Positions 46,619 through 57,829 of a stretch of DNA of 64,000 nt are shown here, in pieces. The stretch is from NCBI RefSeq assembly GCF_030272615.1, contig NC_081415.1, forward strand, positions 375,301,392 through 375,365,391. Reading direction: 5' to 3'. Under the pieces are notes generated by a model. That model searched no databases and was not told where the DNA came from. It saw nothing but the letters and a program-made list of their open reading frames with translations. How positions within the stretch are numbered: the first letter of the stretch is position 1; every line of letters starts with the position of its first letter. Origin of the DNA: Cryptomeria japonica. Taxonomy: Eukaryota; Streptophyta; Pinopsida; Cupressales; Cupressaceae. The translations under genes were made by a program, and so were the position numbers.

Positions 46619-47875
46619 TGTAATACCCTAAAAATGGTCACCTAAACCATGGGCCCCTAATCTCGACAACATCACCAAGGTCCTAACCAAAGGCAATTAA
46701 ATCAACCTTGAGCACCTAATTAATTAATTCTTCAACCATTAATGTTACATGGTGAATTAATCACTCTATATTAAATAAATATTTATTTAATTAATTAAAT
46801 CATTCCAAGTAAATTATTTTGATCAATTATCCTATTTATTTAATTAAATATCCTAGCATATTTAATTAATGAATAAATTTATCATTTAATCATAAAAAGA
46901 GGAATTAATAAACAAAAAAGAGAATTAATTTACAAAAAGAGATTAATCACAAAAAGAGGAATTAATGTGCAAAAGAAACAGTTAAATTGAAAACAAAAGA
47001 AAAGAATTAAAATGAGAAAAAAAATCAAACTTAAGATATTTCTTTTCCTAAAATTGAGATAACTTGAAAAATCAGAAAAGCAATTAAATTGAATTAATCA
47101 TTTTCTCTAAAAATAAAACTTAAAGCTTTTCTTGAGGAAAGAGGTTCAATTGTATTGAAAAGGCTTTTTCTAAATAAAAATCTTGAACAAATTAAAGAAA
47201 AGTGCATGGAATCGACTATTTTTATCTCAAGTGCATGGAATCAACTAAATTTTATCTCCAATGCAGACTTAGACTTATAATCTGAATGCATTCAATCGAG
47301 CTATAATTGAAATCTATCTCACGGTTAACTTAATTTGATCTCTCAATTATTTCAATTATCTTGAAATGTACTTTTTATTGAGGAATCTCAACCGCTCATT
47401 GTTAATTGATCTTGACCGTTGGTCTCTCTTTTGAGTCTCTATAAATTCAGCCTTCATCTCTCATTCAAAACACCCTAGAGATTTATTGTTATTATGTAGT
47501 TTTTTCTCTGGAGTCATTGAAGATATTGTGCTTTGAGTTTATTGCATCTTAGTTTAGCTTTTTGCACACTTAGTTTAATCGTTGTTGCTTGAATTCATAT
47601 AGCTTAATATTCATTCATCTAGCTTAATCTTGCATCCATTTAGCTTATTCTTGTGCTCATATAGATTAAATCCTTCGTCTTGGTGTAGTCTAGTCACTAG
47701 TATTGCTTAGACAAATCTGAGAGCAAGTCTATACTCGCATATTTTAGAAGGCAATAGGTCGATTTGTTATGGTTTTTTATATTCATGATTATATCTGTCT
47801 AACCATGCGTGCAATGACTTAATTGAAGTGTTGTGTCTTACAACTTACATACTTTATCCACTTTTCACACACACA
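46619..47875 (+). repeat. E2 3' LTR
   Basis: 1257 bp, begins TGTAATACCC, ends CACACACACA, aligned throughout to 32345-33612. Followed directly by the target duplication ACACC. Confidence 0.93.
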
Positions 47876-47880
47876 ACACC

Positions 47881-47903
47881 ATCCCCGACAACGGTGCCGA
47901 AAA
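47881..47903 (-). promoter_or_regulatory. E1 primer binding site
   Basis: Read on the minus strand, CGGCACCGTTGTCGGGGA lies three to four bases after the LTR end GGCAAACA. It matches the Athila-type tRNA-Asp binding site TGGCGCCGTTGCCGGGGA at all but three positions. Confidence 0.8.
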
Positions 47904-49178
47904 TGTTTGCCTAGCCAATAAGAACAATAACTAGAGTTAAAGTCTTAACTCAAAGATTGGTAATCCATTCTTAGTAGCTATCATCTTCATGTCTGAAGTT
48001 CATTTACTTGTCAACCCAGGGATGTATTACTTGAAATGGGTCTACATTGTATATGCACTAAGTTCCTGTGATAGTCATTCTGCACTACTGCATCAACCAA
48101 GTCTATCTAAAATAAACAAGCGAAAATATGACAACTGAATGGCTACAGGAAATCTTAACATTAACAGAAGATTCTAACTAAATAAATGTTAACTAAGTTT
48201 AGAGCTGACAAACAGGAATTACTCTGTTTGCTTTGGCCATAGGAACAATCATAGGATATGGTTCCAATGGCTGCAGGAACAATCAGTTGCTAGAACATTG
48301 GCTGCAGGAACAGTTAGTTGCTAGAACATCTACTGCAACAAAAAGGAAACTTATTCTAACAATCACACAGGAATACTCACCAAGTGGGCCCCCTTTAATG
48401 AGTGTATCCAGACTTCAGAGATGATTCTATATACTCAAAATAACATAGCTTTTATTCATTATTTCCAAAAGTCGATACAATACATGAGATAAGAGAAATG
48501 CTTCTAATTCTGGAAAATGTTGTCTAACCTTTGTGAAGAGGTGCAGATCTTTATTTATAAGAAAGTTATAACAAACTTCGTAATACTTAGATCACGCCCA
48601 TGAAATTAGGCAGAAACATTTATTACTGCAAGGAGAAGAAGTTAATCCACAAAAAACGTGGAACTTAACTAAACCGCAACCAATAATATAGCATGGTGGT
48701 GGTTACTAGATTGATGCCTACTGGAGACAACCATAAATGAATATGGTATTGCCTCGCTATTCCTTTGCCGATTCACTTGCACACCATCTTCTCTATTGTT
48801 TTAAATGTTCAACCGCCCTGAAATGTCTCCAACTGTTTGCATGGCGTGATTAACCATCTGGCTTAAAACAACCCCTTTTGTAGCAACTTATTTACTCATG
48901 CATTAAAGGTTAGAACATACAAGCATACATATATATCTATTTCCATTAATCACAACATTTATACATCCACACATGATATTACCTATAATAATCCGCATAG
49001 CTACAGGAATATTAAGTCAAAACAATATAGGGTTCAACGAGTTTGGCTATCATTTAGAATGCACATAATCAAAACTGTAATACATCACATGACTTAAGCA
49101 CTGTCCCAATATGCAACTTAAAACATAGGAAAAACTTATCAGTCATAGAAATAAAAGAGCTATTATTTTAGCTCATCA
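47904..49178 (-). repeat. E1 5' LTR
   Basis: 1275 bp, partner of 22600-23832. It carries a 31-bp tandem duplication (GGCTGCAGGAACAATCAGTT and following, near 48268-48329) not present in the other LTR, so the duplication arose after integration or was lost in the partner. Confidence 0.93.
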
Positions 49179-50616
49179 ATTCCCAGATGAGGATTAAGGG
49201 TGAAATGTTCCAAATAATACTGTAATTCCCAATGTTCTCATGAGATGGCCAACTCTGAAACCACTTAAGAGGATCATTATGTTTCAGGGAGTACCAACAC
49301 AAGCTTTCACATAACCAGTCCCAACACACTTGGCTATATTGTCATTATAAAAGGATGTGGTTAGCAGTTTCACTCTCTTTTTCACATAGAGGGAATCTAG
49401 AGGGGCCCTCAAAACCTAACTTGGTAAGCCAATCAATAGATAAAATTATGTTTTGAAGTGCAACCCAAGTAAATGTGCCTGCTTTGGGGAGCCCTACTTT
49501 AATCCAACAAAGATTGATCGAGAGTTCATTTTTTGGCAGGGATAACTTCTCCTGCAACATCTTATAACCCTCCTTCACACTGTAAGAGCCTGTTTTAGAG
49601 CCTACCCAAATAAGCTTATCTCTACCATGGTGAAAGGTAATCTTCCTGTTATTAAGATGTCTAGTTAACACCACAATATCATGATTTAGGAGGCCATGGT
49701 CAGTCAGTTGTTTCCATTCCCAACCCAACACCGGGTCTCCCTTAGGGAAAGTTACATAGTCCTTAACATAGAGACCCCACACATCCTTTAACCGGGCTAT
49801 AACCTGTTAATTAATTCCTAAAGTATTGAGAGTTGGATACCCACCTCATGAATCTTCCCAGAAAAGGGCATTTTCCCCATTGACAATGTCCCAATAGAGT
49901 TTGTCCATGATAATGTCTCTACATTCTAGTAAGAAGTTCCAAATCCTAGAGCCTTTCGGAGGGGAAGCAGTCCTAAAAATGCAACAAGGGTCATTATTAG
50001 CCAGATACTTGGATTGGATAATTTTTACCCATTTAAGATTTGGTTCATTGTATATTTTCCAAACCAATTTCACTCCAAGTGCCTTGTTTTGCATGACAAT
50101 CTTTCACTCTTGTCCCCCTAGAATCTACAGGTCTACATATTTTATGCCAAGCAATCAAAGCAAGTTTCTTCTTATCAGGAGTGCTATTCCAAAAATAATT
50201 TCTAAGTTTCTTAGAAAGTTTATCATTAATGCCTTTGGGGAGTTGTAAGGAGGACATTTGATAGATAGTACAATTGATAATACAGATTTAATCATTGTAA
50301 GCTTTCTCGTAGAGATAGCCATTTGTTTTTCCAACCATCCATCTTCCGATCCATTTTGTTCAGAATGTTGTCCCAAAGGTTTTTGGTCCTAATACCTCTA
50401 TCTAGAGGCATACCAAGGTATTTAGAGGGCATCACACCCTTATTAAATCCCAATATGCTACATATAGCGAGTTCAATCCTAGGGTTGGTATTAAAGAAGA
50501 AAATCTCTGATTTATTGTTATTAACCATTTGTCTTGAAGCATGCACTCTAGGTCTCAAGGATGACATTAAACCCTTGAGCTTCAATCACACTAGCATCGC
50601 CCATTAACATAGTATC
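49179..50616 (-). pseudogene. LINE fragment 2 of 3: RT C-terminal and zinc-binding region
   Basis: Read on the minus strand from 50616: TMLMGDAS (just after the RT active site), then NNNKSEIFFFNTN, CSILGFNKGVMPSKYLGMPL and WKNKWLSLRESLQ. Next comes the segment WSEIGLENIQ, LVWKIYNEPNLKW and WDIVNGENALFWEDS, and finally a zf-RVT-like domain (SVKEGYKML, CWIKVGLPKAGTFTWVA, FPLCEKESETANHIL). Several frame changes separate these. Together they are the standard end of a plant L1-type ORF2. The fragment meets fragment 3 at 22599 and fragment 1 at 55527 across insertions E1 and E3. Confidence 0.9.
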
Positions 50617-52055
50617 TATATGCTGGAAATGTGGTATCAACCTGCAAGAGGAGAAAACAATTCAAACACACACATGAAACATTGCATTAGAGGTTAGAAA
50701 TCCAAACAAAGCAAAGTAAATGAATATAAACTCTTTAAAATCGTTCCATGTTCCTCTATCTCCAAGGATCTTCAAGATCAAGGTGGCTCTCAGCTTGGAC
50801 GAGCACTTGATTCTTTAAGATGACAACCTAAAGAACGAGATTTATGATTCTAAGATCTAAATGGAATGCAACCAAGATCCTAGTGATGATTTTAGATATG
50901 AAACTAGATGATGATAGGATGCAAGATATTGATATGAAGCTTTAAACTAGTATGAAAATGATACTAAGATGAAGCTAACATGATATATATAAGATTATAA
51001 TGCTATCAAAATGATCTAAAATGCTACTCTATCAAAGAGAGATAATATGCTTAATGTTATGAGACTATAAGTTTGATGCACAAAGACTTGATTTTTTTGA
51101 AGAAGGAATGGGTTCTATTTATAGGGAAAATAGGGCAATGGATGGTCAAGATTGGATAATCTTAACAAGGGCCAGGATTGAAAGTTAATCAATCCATGTT
51201 TACAATTGTCACCAATGAAACAGTGACAATTGTCAACAAGAGACTGCTTGAGAGGAGATGTAAGAAGCATTAAATGCTTTAGAGGATGTGAAGGTTACCT
51301 TAGGAGGTAAGGGTTAAGGTTAGGTTAGGGTTATCCAATAGATAAAGATTTAACCCAAGGGGTAAACTCTTGTGCAAGAGTTGATGGGATAACCAAGGGT
51401 AAGGCCATGAGTGTTTGATGAGACCCCTAGGTTAGATGAAGGTTGAGTTAGGCAAAAAGTCTCTAACCATGCCACAAGGGTTAGTTAAGCATTAATGGTT
51501 TGGAAGACTTTGGGGACAAATTTGTAAGAGTCCTTCCAAATTTGGGGGAACTCAACAAGTTAGCTTGTTGAAGACATAAAGGCTTTATTGCTTTTGGAAG
51601 ACTTTCCTCCAAATTTGAGAAGTGACATCCTCAAATTTAGGGAAAGGGGACAATTTAAGGGATTAGGCTAATTGATTAGGATTAGATGGGTTCTAGAAGA
51701 ATTTAGAAAGGGTGTTTAGGAGACAAATGGGAGATGTAGGATTTTGCAAGTGGGTGGAGAAAACAGAATTTAATTAAAATAAAATTAATTTATTTCAATT
51801 GTGGTTGCAATTTCATTTGTAGGATTTTGCAAGTGGGGGGATTTAATTAAATGGGCTAGAAGGGGGATTTTAATTAAATGTAAATTTAATTAAATGGGCT
51901 AGAAGGGGGTTTTAATTTAAATGTAAATTTAATTAAATGACTCAGATAGAAGAAGGGTATATTGATTAAATCTTAATTTAATTAATTGGAAGAATTAAGA
52001 ATAATTAAATGAACAAAATTCACTTAATTCATTTTGCAACTTTTAGGTGTCTACA
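50617..52055 (-). repeat. E3 3' LTR
   Basis: On the minus strand it starts TGTAGACACC and ends CATATA at the target duplication. It has a CCCTATAAATAGAACC TATA region near 51115-51130 and an AATTAAAT-rich start. It is homologous to the solo LTR at 33878-35614. Confidence 0.82.
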
Positions 52056-52916
52056 TTTTGCCCCTCTTTGAGTTAACATGTGACCACATGTTAATTCAAA
52101 GAAAATATTGCCAGATATGATGCTTGTGTCGAAATGTCGATATGATGCCCCAGATTTGATGAACGATATTGATGATGCCCCCTCGAGAGATGAATCAAGG
52201 ATTTTGAAAAATTTATTGATTTGGTAAGCGTTTTTGAATTGATTGTAATATGAGAATATTGACTGCGTTGAATGCATATTGATTGATTCATCTCCCGATA
52301 ATGATGTTGATAGAAATGTTGAAGACTAATATGGGCATAACGCGTACATGTCCCACACGTCCACCAAGGTCGCGTTGGTATGAATCCTGATTGTCGATAT
52401 GGTTCAAGTGTTGATATGGGTCCTGATTTGATGCTTGCGATATGGATCTTGATGTTGCTTGATTTCTCGATATGGATCTTGATATTGCTTTCAATATGGG
52501 TCTTTGATTTGATTTCGATATGGATCTTTGATCTGATTGATTTCGATATGTGACTTTGATTTGATTGATTTCGATATAGGACTGGGTTGATTTTTGATAT
52601 GATATCTATGGACTTTGGACATTTATTTGTTCTGTCTGATGATTGGTTTTGATTGATTTCCTTTGGATTAGCATGTGGTCATACATGTGCATGATGATAT
52701 GATATGGATGCAACGATTTTGATTTTGATGAGCTATATGATATGCTTTTAATCTATAACTTTTGCAGACGATGATGTAGATGATGGCTGATTTTGATGAA
52801 TGTAGATGTTCTTAACATGTTGTCGATATGATATGCTCATGTATGGGGATAATGATATGATTGATCATATGGATTAGATTGATAAGATTGATTGGAATTG
52901 ATAAGATTGAGATCAA
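52056..52916 (-). other. E3 internal non-coding part
   Basis: Contains imperfect repeats of CGATATGGATCTTGAT near 52430-52570, comparable in placement to the repeats just inside the E2 3' LTR. No gene. Confidence 0.6.
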
Positions 52917-53290
52917 GTCTGGGTTCAAGTATGACACCTCCTATATAAGACATGGATGATTGAGCGTCTGGTTTCAAGAATGATACCGCCTGTATAAGAC
53001 ATGGATGATCGAGCGTCTGGTTTCAAGAATGATACTGCCTGTATAAGACATGGATGATCGAGTGTCTGGTTTCAGGAACGATATATCATGTATAAGACAT
53101 GGATGATCGAGCGTCTGGTTTCAAGAATGATATCGCCTGTATAAGACATGGATGATTGAGCGTCTAGTTTCAAGAATGATATATCCTGTATAAGAGCTGA
53201 TCAAAACATCTGGTTTCAGGAACGATATATCCTATATAAGAGCTGATCAAAACATCTGGTTTCAGGAGAGATACATCTTGTATAAGACAT
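52917..53290 (+). repeat. 49-bp tandem repeat array in E3
   Basis: Units start at 52917, 52966, 53015, 53064, 53113 and 53162 (exactly 49 bp each), then near 53208 and 53254 (46 bp). Each has GTCTGGTTTCAAGAATGATA, then CCTGTATAAGACATGG. Inverted single copies of the same phrase lie in E2 near 37383 and 40770-40850, and two larger 135-bp units lie at 54587 and 54722. Confidence 0.93.
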
Positions 53291-55200
53291 GATAGAAGAT
53301 AGTTTGAAAGAATGATGAAGATATGAAAGTGAAGAAAGATTCCATGATGATACGATAGATATGCATGTGATGGATGCAATGATGAATGATATGCATTATG
53401 TTGCGATATGAGATTCTATGAGGGTGATGTGATGCTTAGATAAATGCTCTTGATTTCAATTATGACGTGAATGTATGATTTATGCTGAGATGAGTGAAAA
53501 TGTGATGATGTATTGCATTGATTTATGAGATGTATATGATAATGATAATGACGTGCAACTAAATGCAAGATTAAAAATGATGTGCAACCTAATGCACGAT
53601 TAAGATGATAATGATGTGTAGCTAATGCAAAGCTTAATATGCATTATTGTTCTCAATGTTGCCATCTATTGTGATCAAAGTGCCAGTGTTTCCTTTGTTT
53701 TCATCATCGAGCCTTGTTTTGTTGAAAGTTGATACAAACATCATGGTATAATTGAACCATAACGACCTGAGTATAACTTACATGGATTTTGATATTGCAA
53801 GACGACACAAGCATCGAGGTATAATTGAACCAAGACGACCTGAGTGTTGCTTGCGTAAAACAGACAAGAGTTAACCTTTGTCCCATACAAATCTGAAATG
53901 TCCTCAGCGATATGCCATCTAATTGCTTTGTAGGACAAATTTGCATGGTAAAAGACTTCCTTCACATATAGAAGACAAATAAAACATCACATTCCTTCCT
54001 TGCTTCTCTAGTCGTAAGACATCCTTGAGTCACTTAGGAGATATGATAAGCAAAAACTAACAACCATAAGTAGCATGCATGCTATTTGGAATGTATTCTT
54101 GTCAAATAAAACATCTTGCAAATAGATCTTTGTTTAGTTCTAGTCTATTCAATTCCATGATGTTTAGCCTTCTTGCATTGTCATTTGTCATTTGTTGGTT
54201 GTTCTGATCCTTGTTGTCTTGCTACGTGTTTGGTCTGAGGTTGAAAACCTTGAAGGCGAGATGCCCCCAGCGAGGTCAGGATTTTGCCCCTTGTTGTTGA
54301 TACTACTTCGATATGGATATGTACATTGATCACCAAACCATGGTGAGATATGATTTGGATAACTGATTCAGATAAACCAAGGACAGTGACTATGCTAAGT
54401 ATGTCCAGGATTGATAAGCATTTGTGAATTTCTAGTGATGTCTCAGATGGGTGGATATGATATGTACAATATGACTTGTGAAACATGTACTGCCATCAAT
54501 TGATAAAGATAAGGCTAACTAGAACAAAATTTAGTAGTCATACTGATCTATTTCATTGTTTTGATTTGTTCGATGATTGATAAAAATGTCTGGTTTCAAA
54601 GAGTGAGTACCCTGTTTAAGACCGATCTGTCTGGTTTTGAGTGTACCTATCCTTGTATAAGACATGTTGATGTTGATGTTGATAGATGGATTGATTATCA
54701 AGACTCGATGATTGATAGGAATGTCTGGTTTCAAAGAGTTAGTACCCCATATAAGACCGATCTGTCTAGTTTTGAGTGTACCTATCCTTGTATAAGACTT
54801 GTTTGATGTTGATGTTGATTTTGAGTAATGAATTGATTAACAAGACATTTGATTCATTTGATTATAGACTTTGAGAGTTTGCCTGTTGTTGATCTGATTT
54901 GATGGATGGGCCATGCGTTCATGCTTTTATTTTCAATTTTAATTTGATTTTGTCGATTTTTTATTTTTAGTTTTTGGATATTTTGATTTTTTTGATTTTT
55001 TTTTGGATATTTTGATATTTTGATTTTGGATTAGAAGAAAGATGTATTTGGTTGCCCCAATGTATAGCAAGACAAGGAATATTATGATTGATGCAATGTA
55101 TAGGTGGCATTAATTGGTGCCCACCGTGGGGCACGTCCCCAAAAATAACATCATTTTCATGCAGGTAGAAGACAACAATCATGCCAAAATACCAGAATAA
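53291..55200. other. E3 internal region, no gene
   Basis: Low-complexity GATGATATG- and ATGATG-rich text to 53640, where the phrase AATGATGTG recurs. A 58-bp pair near 53735-53870 shares GGTATAATTGAACCA and GACGACCTGAGT. A 135-bp duplication lies at 54587-54805. The leader phrase GGTGCCCACCGTGGGGC is at 55111-55127 on the plus strand. Confidence 0.6.
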
Positions 55201-55204
55201 CGCA

Positions 55205-55425
55205 TCCAAAAATTTATGTAGCGCATCTGTGCTAAACTTTAGCGCATCCATGACATTGTTTAGCGCTTATAAACCATTCTTTAGCACATTCTGTAACCTT
55301 TCTGGCGCATACCCTTTTATGCTTGTCAAACACATATGAGCACTGTTTTAGCGCATTAAGGCCACATAATAGCGCATAGGTGCTTTTTCTTAGCGCATAG
55401 ACATCATTTCTTAGCGCATCTATTC
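55205..55425 (+). repeat. 21-bp spaced-motif array in E3
   Basis: The core TTAGCGCAT recurs with its GCGC (or variant) at 55221, 55242, 55263, 55284, 55305, 55351, 55372, 55393 and 55414. Steps are 21 bp except one gap. About 12 bases between cores vary freely. In minus-strand translation this gives a heptad with an A-L core, but no complete gene. Confidence 0.88.
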
Positions 55426-55526
55426 CATAGTTTATTCATTTAAGTGAATTAAGTTGCACAATGAATTAAGTGAATTTTATTCATTTAATTATTTTTAATT
55501 CATTGTGCAACTTTTAGGTGTCTACA

Positions 55527-56365
55527 GTATCGTCAACAAATTGTTGGTGAGTGATGGGATCAATATCACGATCAATATCACTGGTTACTTTGATCCCTTT
55601 TAGCTACCAACTAGTTCTTGAATAAGAGATATATCTACCTAGAGCTTCAACCATAATAATGAAGAGGAAAGGAGAGATGGGGTCTCCTTGTCTGAGGCCC
55701 CTATAAATCTCAAAGAAGCCCTCAGGAGAGCTGTTTACCATAACAGATATTTTGGGGCTAGAAATACACTCAAAGAGCAAATTGATCCATCGTTTATAAA
55801 ATCCAAAGGCTTCCAGACATTTGCACATAAACCTCCAATCAACCTTATCATAGGCTTTCTTAACGTCTAATTTAATTAGCATTTCTGCAGAATGATTTTG
55901 TTGGAGAGAGTGAATGGTTTCCCGTGCTATGATTATGCCATCAAAGATTGATCTTCCTGGGACAAAACCTGTTTGTTCATCAGAGATGATGCAGGGCAAT
56001 ACCAATTTAATTCTGTTGGCCAATGCTTTACTAAAAATCTTGTATATAGTATTACATAGAGATACAGGTCCGAAATCATCAAAGTTTTCAGCATTTGCTT
56101 TTTTAGGAATGCGAGTAATGAAAGTGTGGTTGATTTCTCTTAATAACTTTTCTGAGTTTCTGGTAGCTTCAAGAGCCTCTACTAGATCTTTCCCTACTAT
56201 ATGCCAACAATTCTGGAAGAAACAGGCAGGAAACCCATTAGGACCTGGGGATTTATTGGGGTGTAATTGACTCAAGGCAGTGAGAATTTCTACTTCTGTA
56301 AATTTACTATTTAACATTCTATTTTGGGCTTCCGATACAATCCTAGGGATGCAATAAATTAGACA
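55527..56365 (-). pseudogene. LINE fragment 1 of 3: reverse transcriptase core
   Basis: The 56317-55604 frame (237 codons) has LINE RT landmarks: SPGPNGFPACFFQ, NHTFITRIPKK, ANRIKLVLPCIISDEQTGFV, PGRSIFDGIIIARE, LIKLDVKKAYDKVDW and GLRQGDPISPFLF. After a frame change the catalytic FVDD lies at about 55532-55546, directly at the E3 insertion site. Upstream the similarity stops near 56365, so the endonuclease and ORF1 are missing (5' truncation). The three LINE pieces together span about 2.9 kb. Confidence 0.93.
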
Positions 56366-57310
56366 TATTGTTAAATAATAAATACATTAATAACTATATT
56401 TAATTTTATTGTAATTAATTAATTACTAGAAAATCTTAATATTAATGTGATAATTAAATTATATTTCAATTATTATAAAATTAAAATACAATATAGTTAT
56501 ATTTAAATTTATTATAAATTATGGAAACAACCAACTATGCTACTAAATACTTAGTATGCCGAGAGGCATCTACAATGACATACAAATATCCTAAACAAAA
56601 AATTGATTTTGAATAAATTTGACGTGTAGATGACAAGTAAATGCATGCATATTTCAGTTTCTCTACAAGTATTATTTTATTATTCTGAATAAAAATAGAA
56701 TCATTGCCACTTGTTTCTAAGTATATGAAACTGTTACATCTTTAATTAGAGTGAAATAGTGCAACATTATTAACCCCATATCTTTCTTGACAACTAATAA
56801 ACATACAAGACAATTATGTGATATCTTTGGGCATTATTTTACATATATTTTTTAGAATGTAAGTATACTAGTAGTATTAGAATTATTATCTCAAGACAAG
56901 TATTGGCCACTACGTGGCACTTGTTCCATTTGTATCATCTGTCATGCACTCTTTGCTTAATTTTAAACAGTTAGAGTGTTCCCATGCAAATTTAAAATTG
57001 TTGGTAAAACATAATTTAGAATCTTTTGCTATTTAAGTGAAACAACTATTATTTAAGAATTGAAAATAAGCTATGAAAAAATAGGGGAGGCTGGAAATAA
57101 GCAGAGCAACTGCATATTGCCAAAAATGCCACATGGCTCCACAAATTTATTTCCATCTTTTTTTTAACATTTTATTTCTATTTTTTCTTATGCACAAATT
57201 ATTACTAATATTATTAATACCAATTAAAAAATTTCTCTTATAAATAAGAAGAAAAATAAATACTCATGGAACCACCCGCTCCACAAATATATCCTTAAAA
57301 AATAGCACAT
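56366..57310. other. AT-rich intergenic DNA
   Basis: No gene seen. 56895-56930 (GGCCACTACGTGGCACTTGTT) resembles 19225-19250 inside the Mutator-like element, and CATTTGTATCATCTGTC at 56935 matches 6540. Confidence 0.55.
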
Positions 57311-57600
57311 ACTAAATAGAGTGGCTACTTTGGCTTGGTATGCATGATCCTCTTCTTCTTATCTTCGCCGTTCTTTCTTATATTGCTATCTTTGGGAAGA
57401 GATTTATTGCTAAATATGTGCTGTGCATACATTTAGGGCTTCTAAATATATCTCTTATACATGCTTTCACTGCCTCGCGGATGTATTATTTCTGTTTCCA
57501 CTGTTCTAAACTTCTATGCACGAAGACAATGATAAAAAATAAAACCCTAAATACATGTATCTTTCTTTCTTAGTTTCTGCCACTTTTTCTTATATCAAAG
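57311..57600 (+). repeat. Upstream segment shared with 6640-6890
   Basis: About 250 bp align with 6640-6890 in the same orientation. Whether it is the gene's promoter region or a dispersed repeat that happens to lie here cannot be told from one window. Confidence 0.75.
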
Positions 57601-57829
57601 AAGCTTTTATTGAAGACCCTTTGGAAGAGGAAATACATGATCGGGCAAAAGCTGGTATAAGTGCAGGGGGAGGTGGGGCGAGAAAGCCCTTTGGAAGGGG
57701 ATATAATTTGGAAATAAATCCTTTCTGGGTTTTTACAAGAGGGGTCTCATTGGTCGGCTGGCAACTCGCTTAGCCATGATATTTTTTAACAACTTTTCCC
57801 TTTTCCTATCCACAACCTGCACTGCACTT

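Larger units (their letters stand above)
32345..47875 (+). mobile_element. E2: 15.5-kb non-autonomous gypsy-type LTR element nested in E1
   Basis: LTRs lie at 32345-33612 and 46619-47875 in the same orientation. A perfect 5-bp target duplication ACACC sits at 32340-32344 and 47876-47880, splitting E1 just behind its primer binding site. The internal 13 kb has a gypsy-type leader, a Gag-related fragment (37651 onward), an antisense plant-mobile-domain gene, short-motif arrays and a polypurine tract. No RT, RNase H or integrase motif is present on either strand, so it must be mobilised by a relative. Later insertions inside it are a solo LTR with a SINE, and a hAT-type MITE. The LTRs look about 95 percent identical where compared by eye. 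Confidence 0.93.
22600..49178 (-). mobile_element. E1: Athila-like Ty3/gypsy retrotransposon, split by a nested element
   Basis: Paired LTRs lie at 22600-23832 and 47904-49178, both read on the minus strand. The target-site duplication on the plus strand is GTTCC (22595-22599) and ATTCC (49179-49183), one mismatch. In order on the minus strand: 5' LTR, primer binding site, leader (interrupted by E2 at 32345-47875), Gag, protease, RT, RNase H, integrase, an extra ORF, polypurine tract and 3' LTR. Without E2 it is about 11 kb. The two LTRs differ by roughly 5 percent in the first 200 bases compared by eye. The coding region has many stops, so it is dead. The protease and RT text match Athila-type elements; this lineage is inferred from motifs. 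Confidence 0.93.
50617..55526 (-). mobile_element. E3: LTR element inserted in the LINE RT active-site region
   Basis: Flanked by a perfect 5-bp duplication GTATC (50612-50616 and 55527-55531). A 1439-bp LTR lies at 50617-52055, preceded on the minus strand by the polypurine tract CAAAGAGGGGCAAAA. At the other end only about 110 bp match the LTR start (TGTAGACACCTAAAAGTTGC). Next to it lies a 21-bp repeat block and a leader phrase GGTGCCCACCGTGGGGC in the opposite orientation to that expected. No protein domain is found in the 3-kb interior. It shares tract, leader phrase and short repeats with E2, so it is a related, internally rearranged, non-autonomous copy. Confidence 0.8.

Noticed and set aside
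52917-53290. CRISPR-like look of regularly spaced repeats here and at 55205-55425
   Set aside because: The 49-bp units are continuous tandem repeats, not repeats with unique spacers. The 21-bp array has only 9-base cores. Both lie in a retroelement in plant nuclear DNA with no cas genes.
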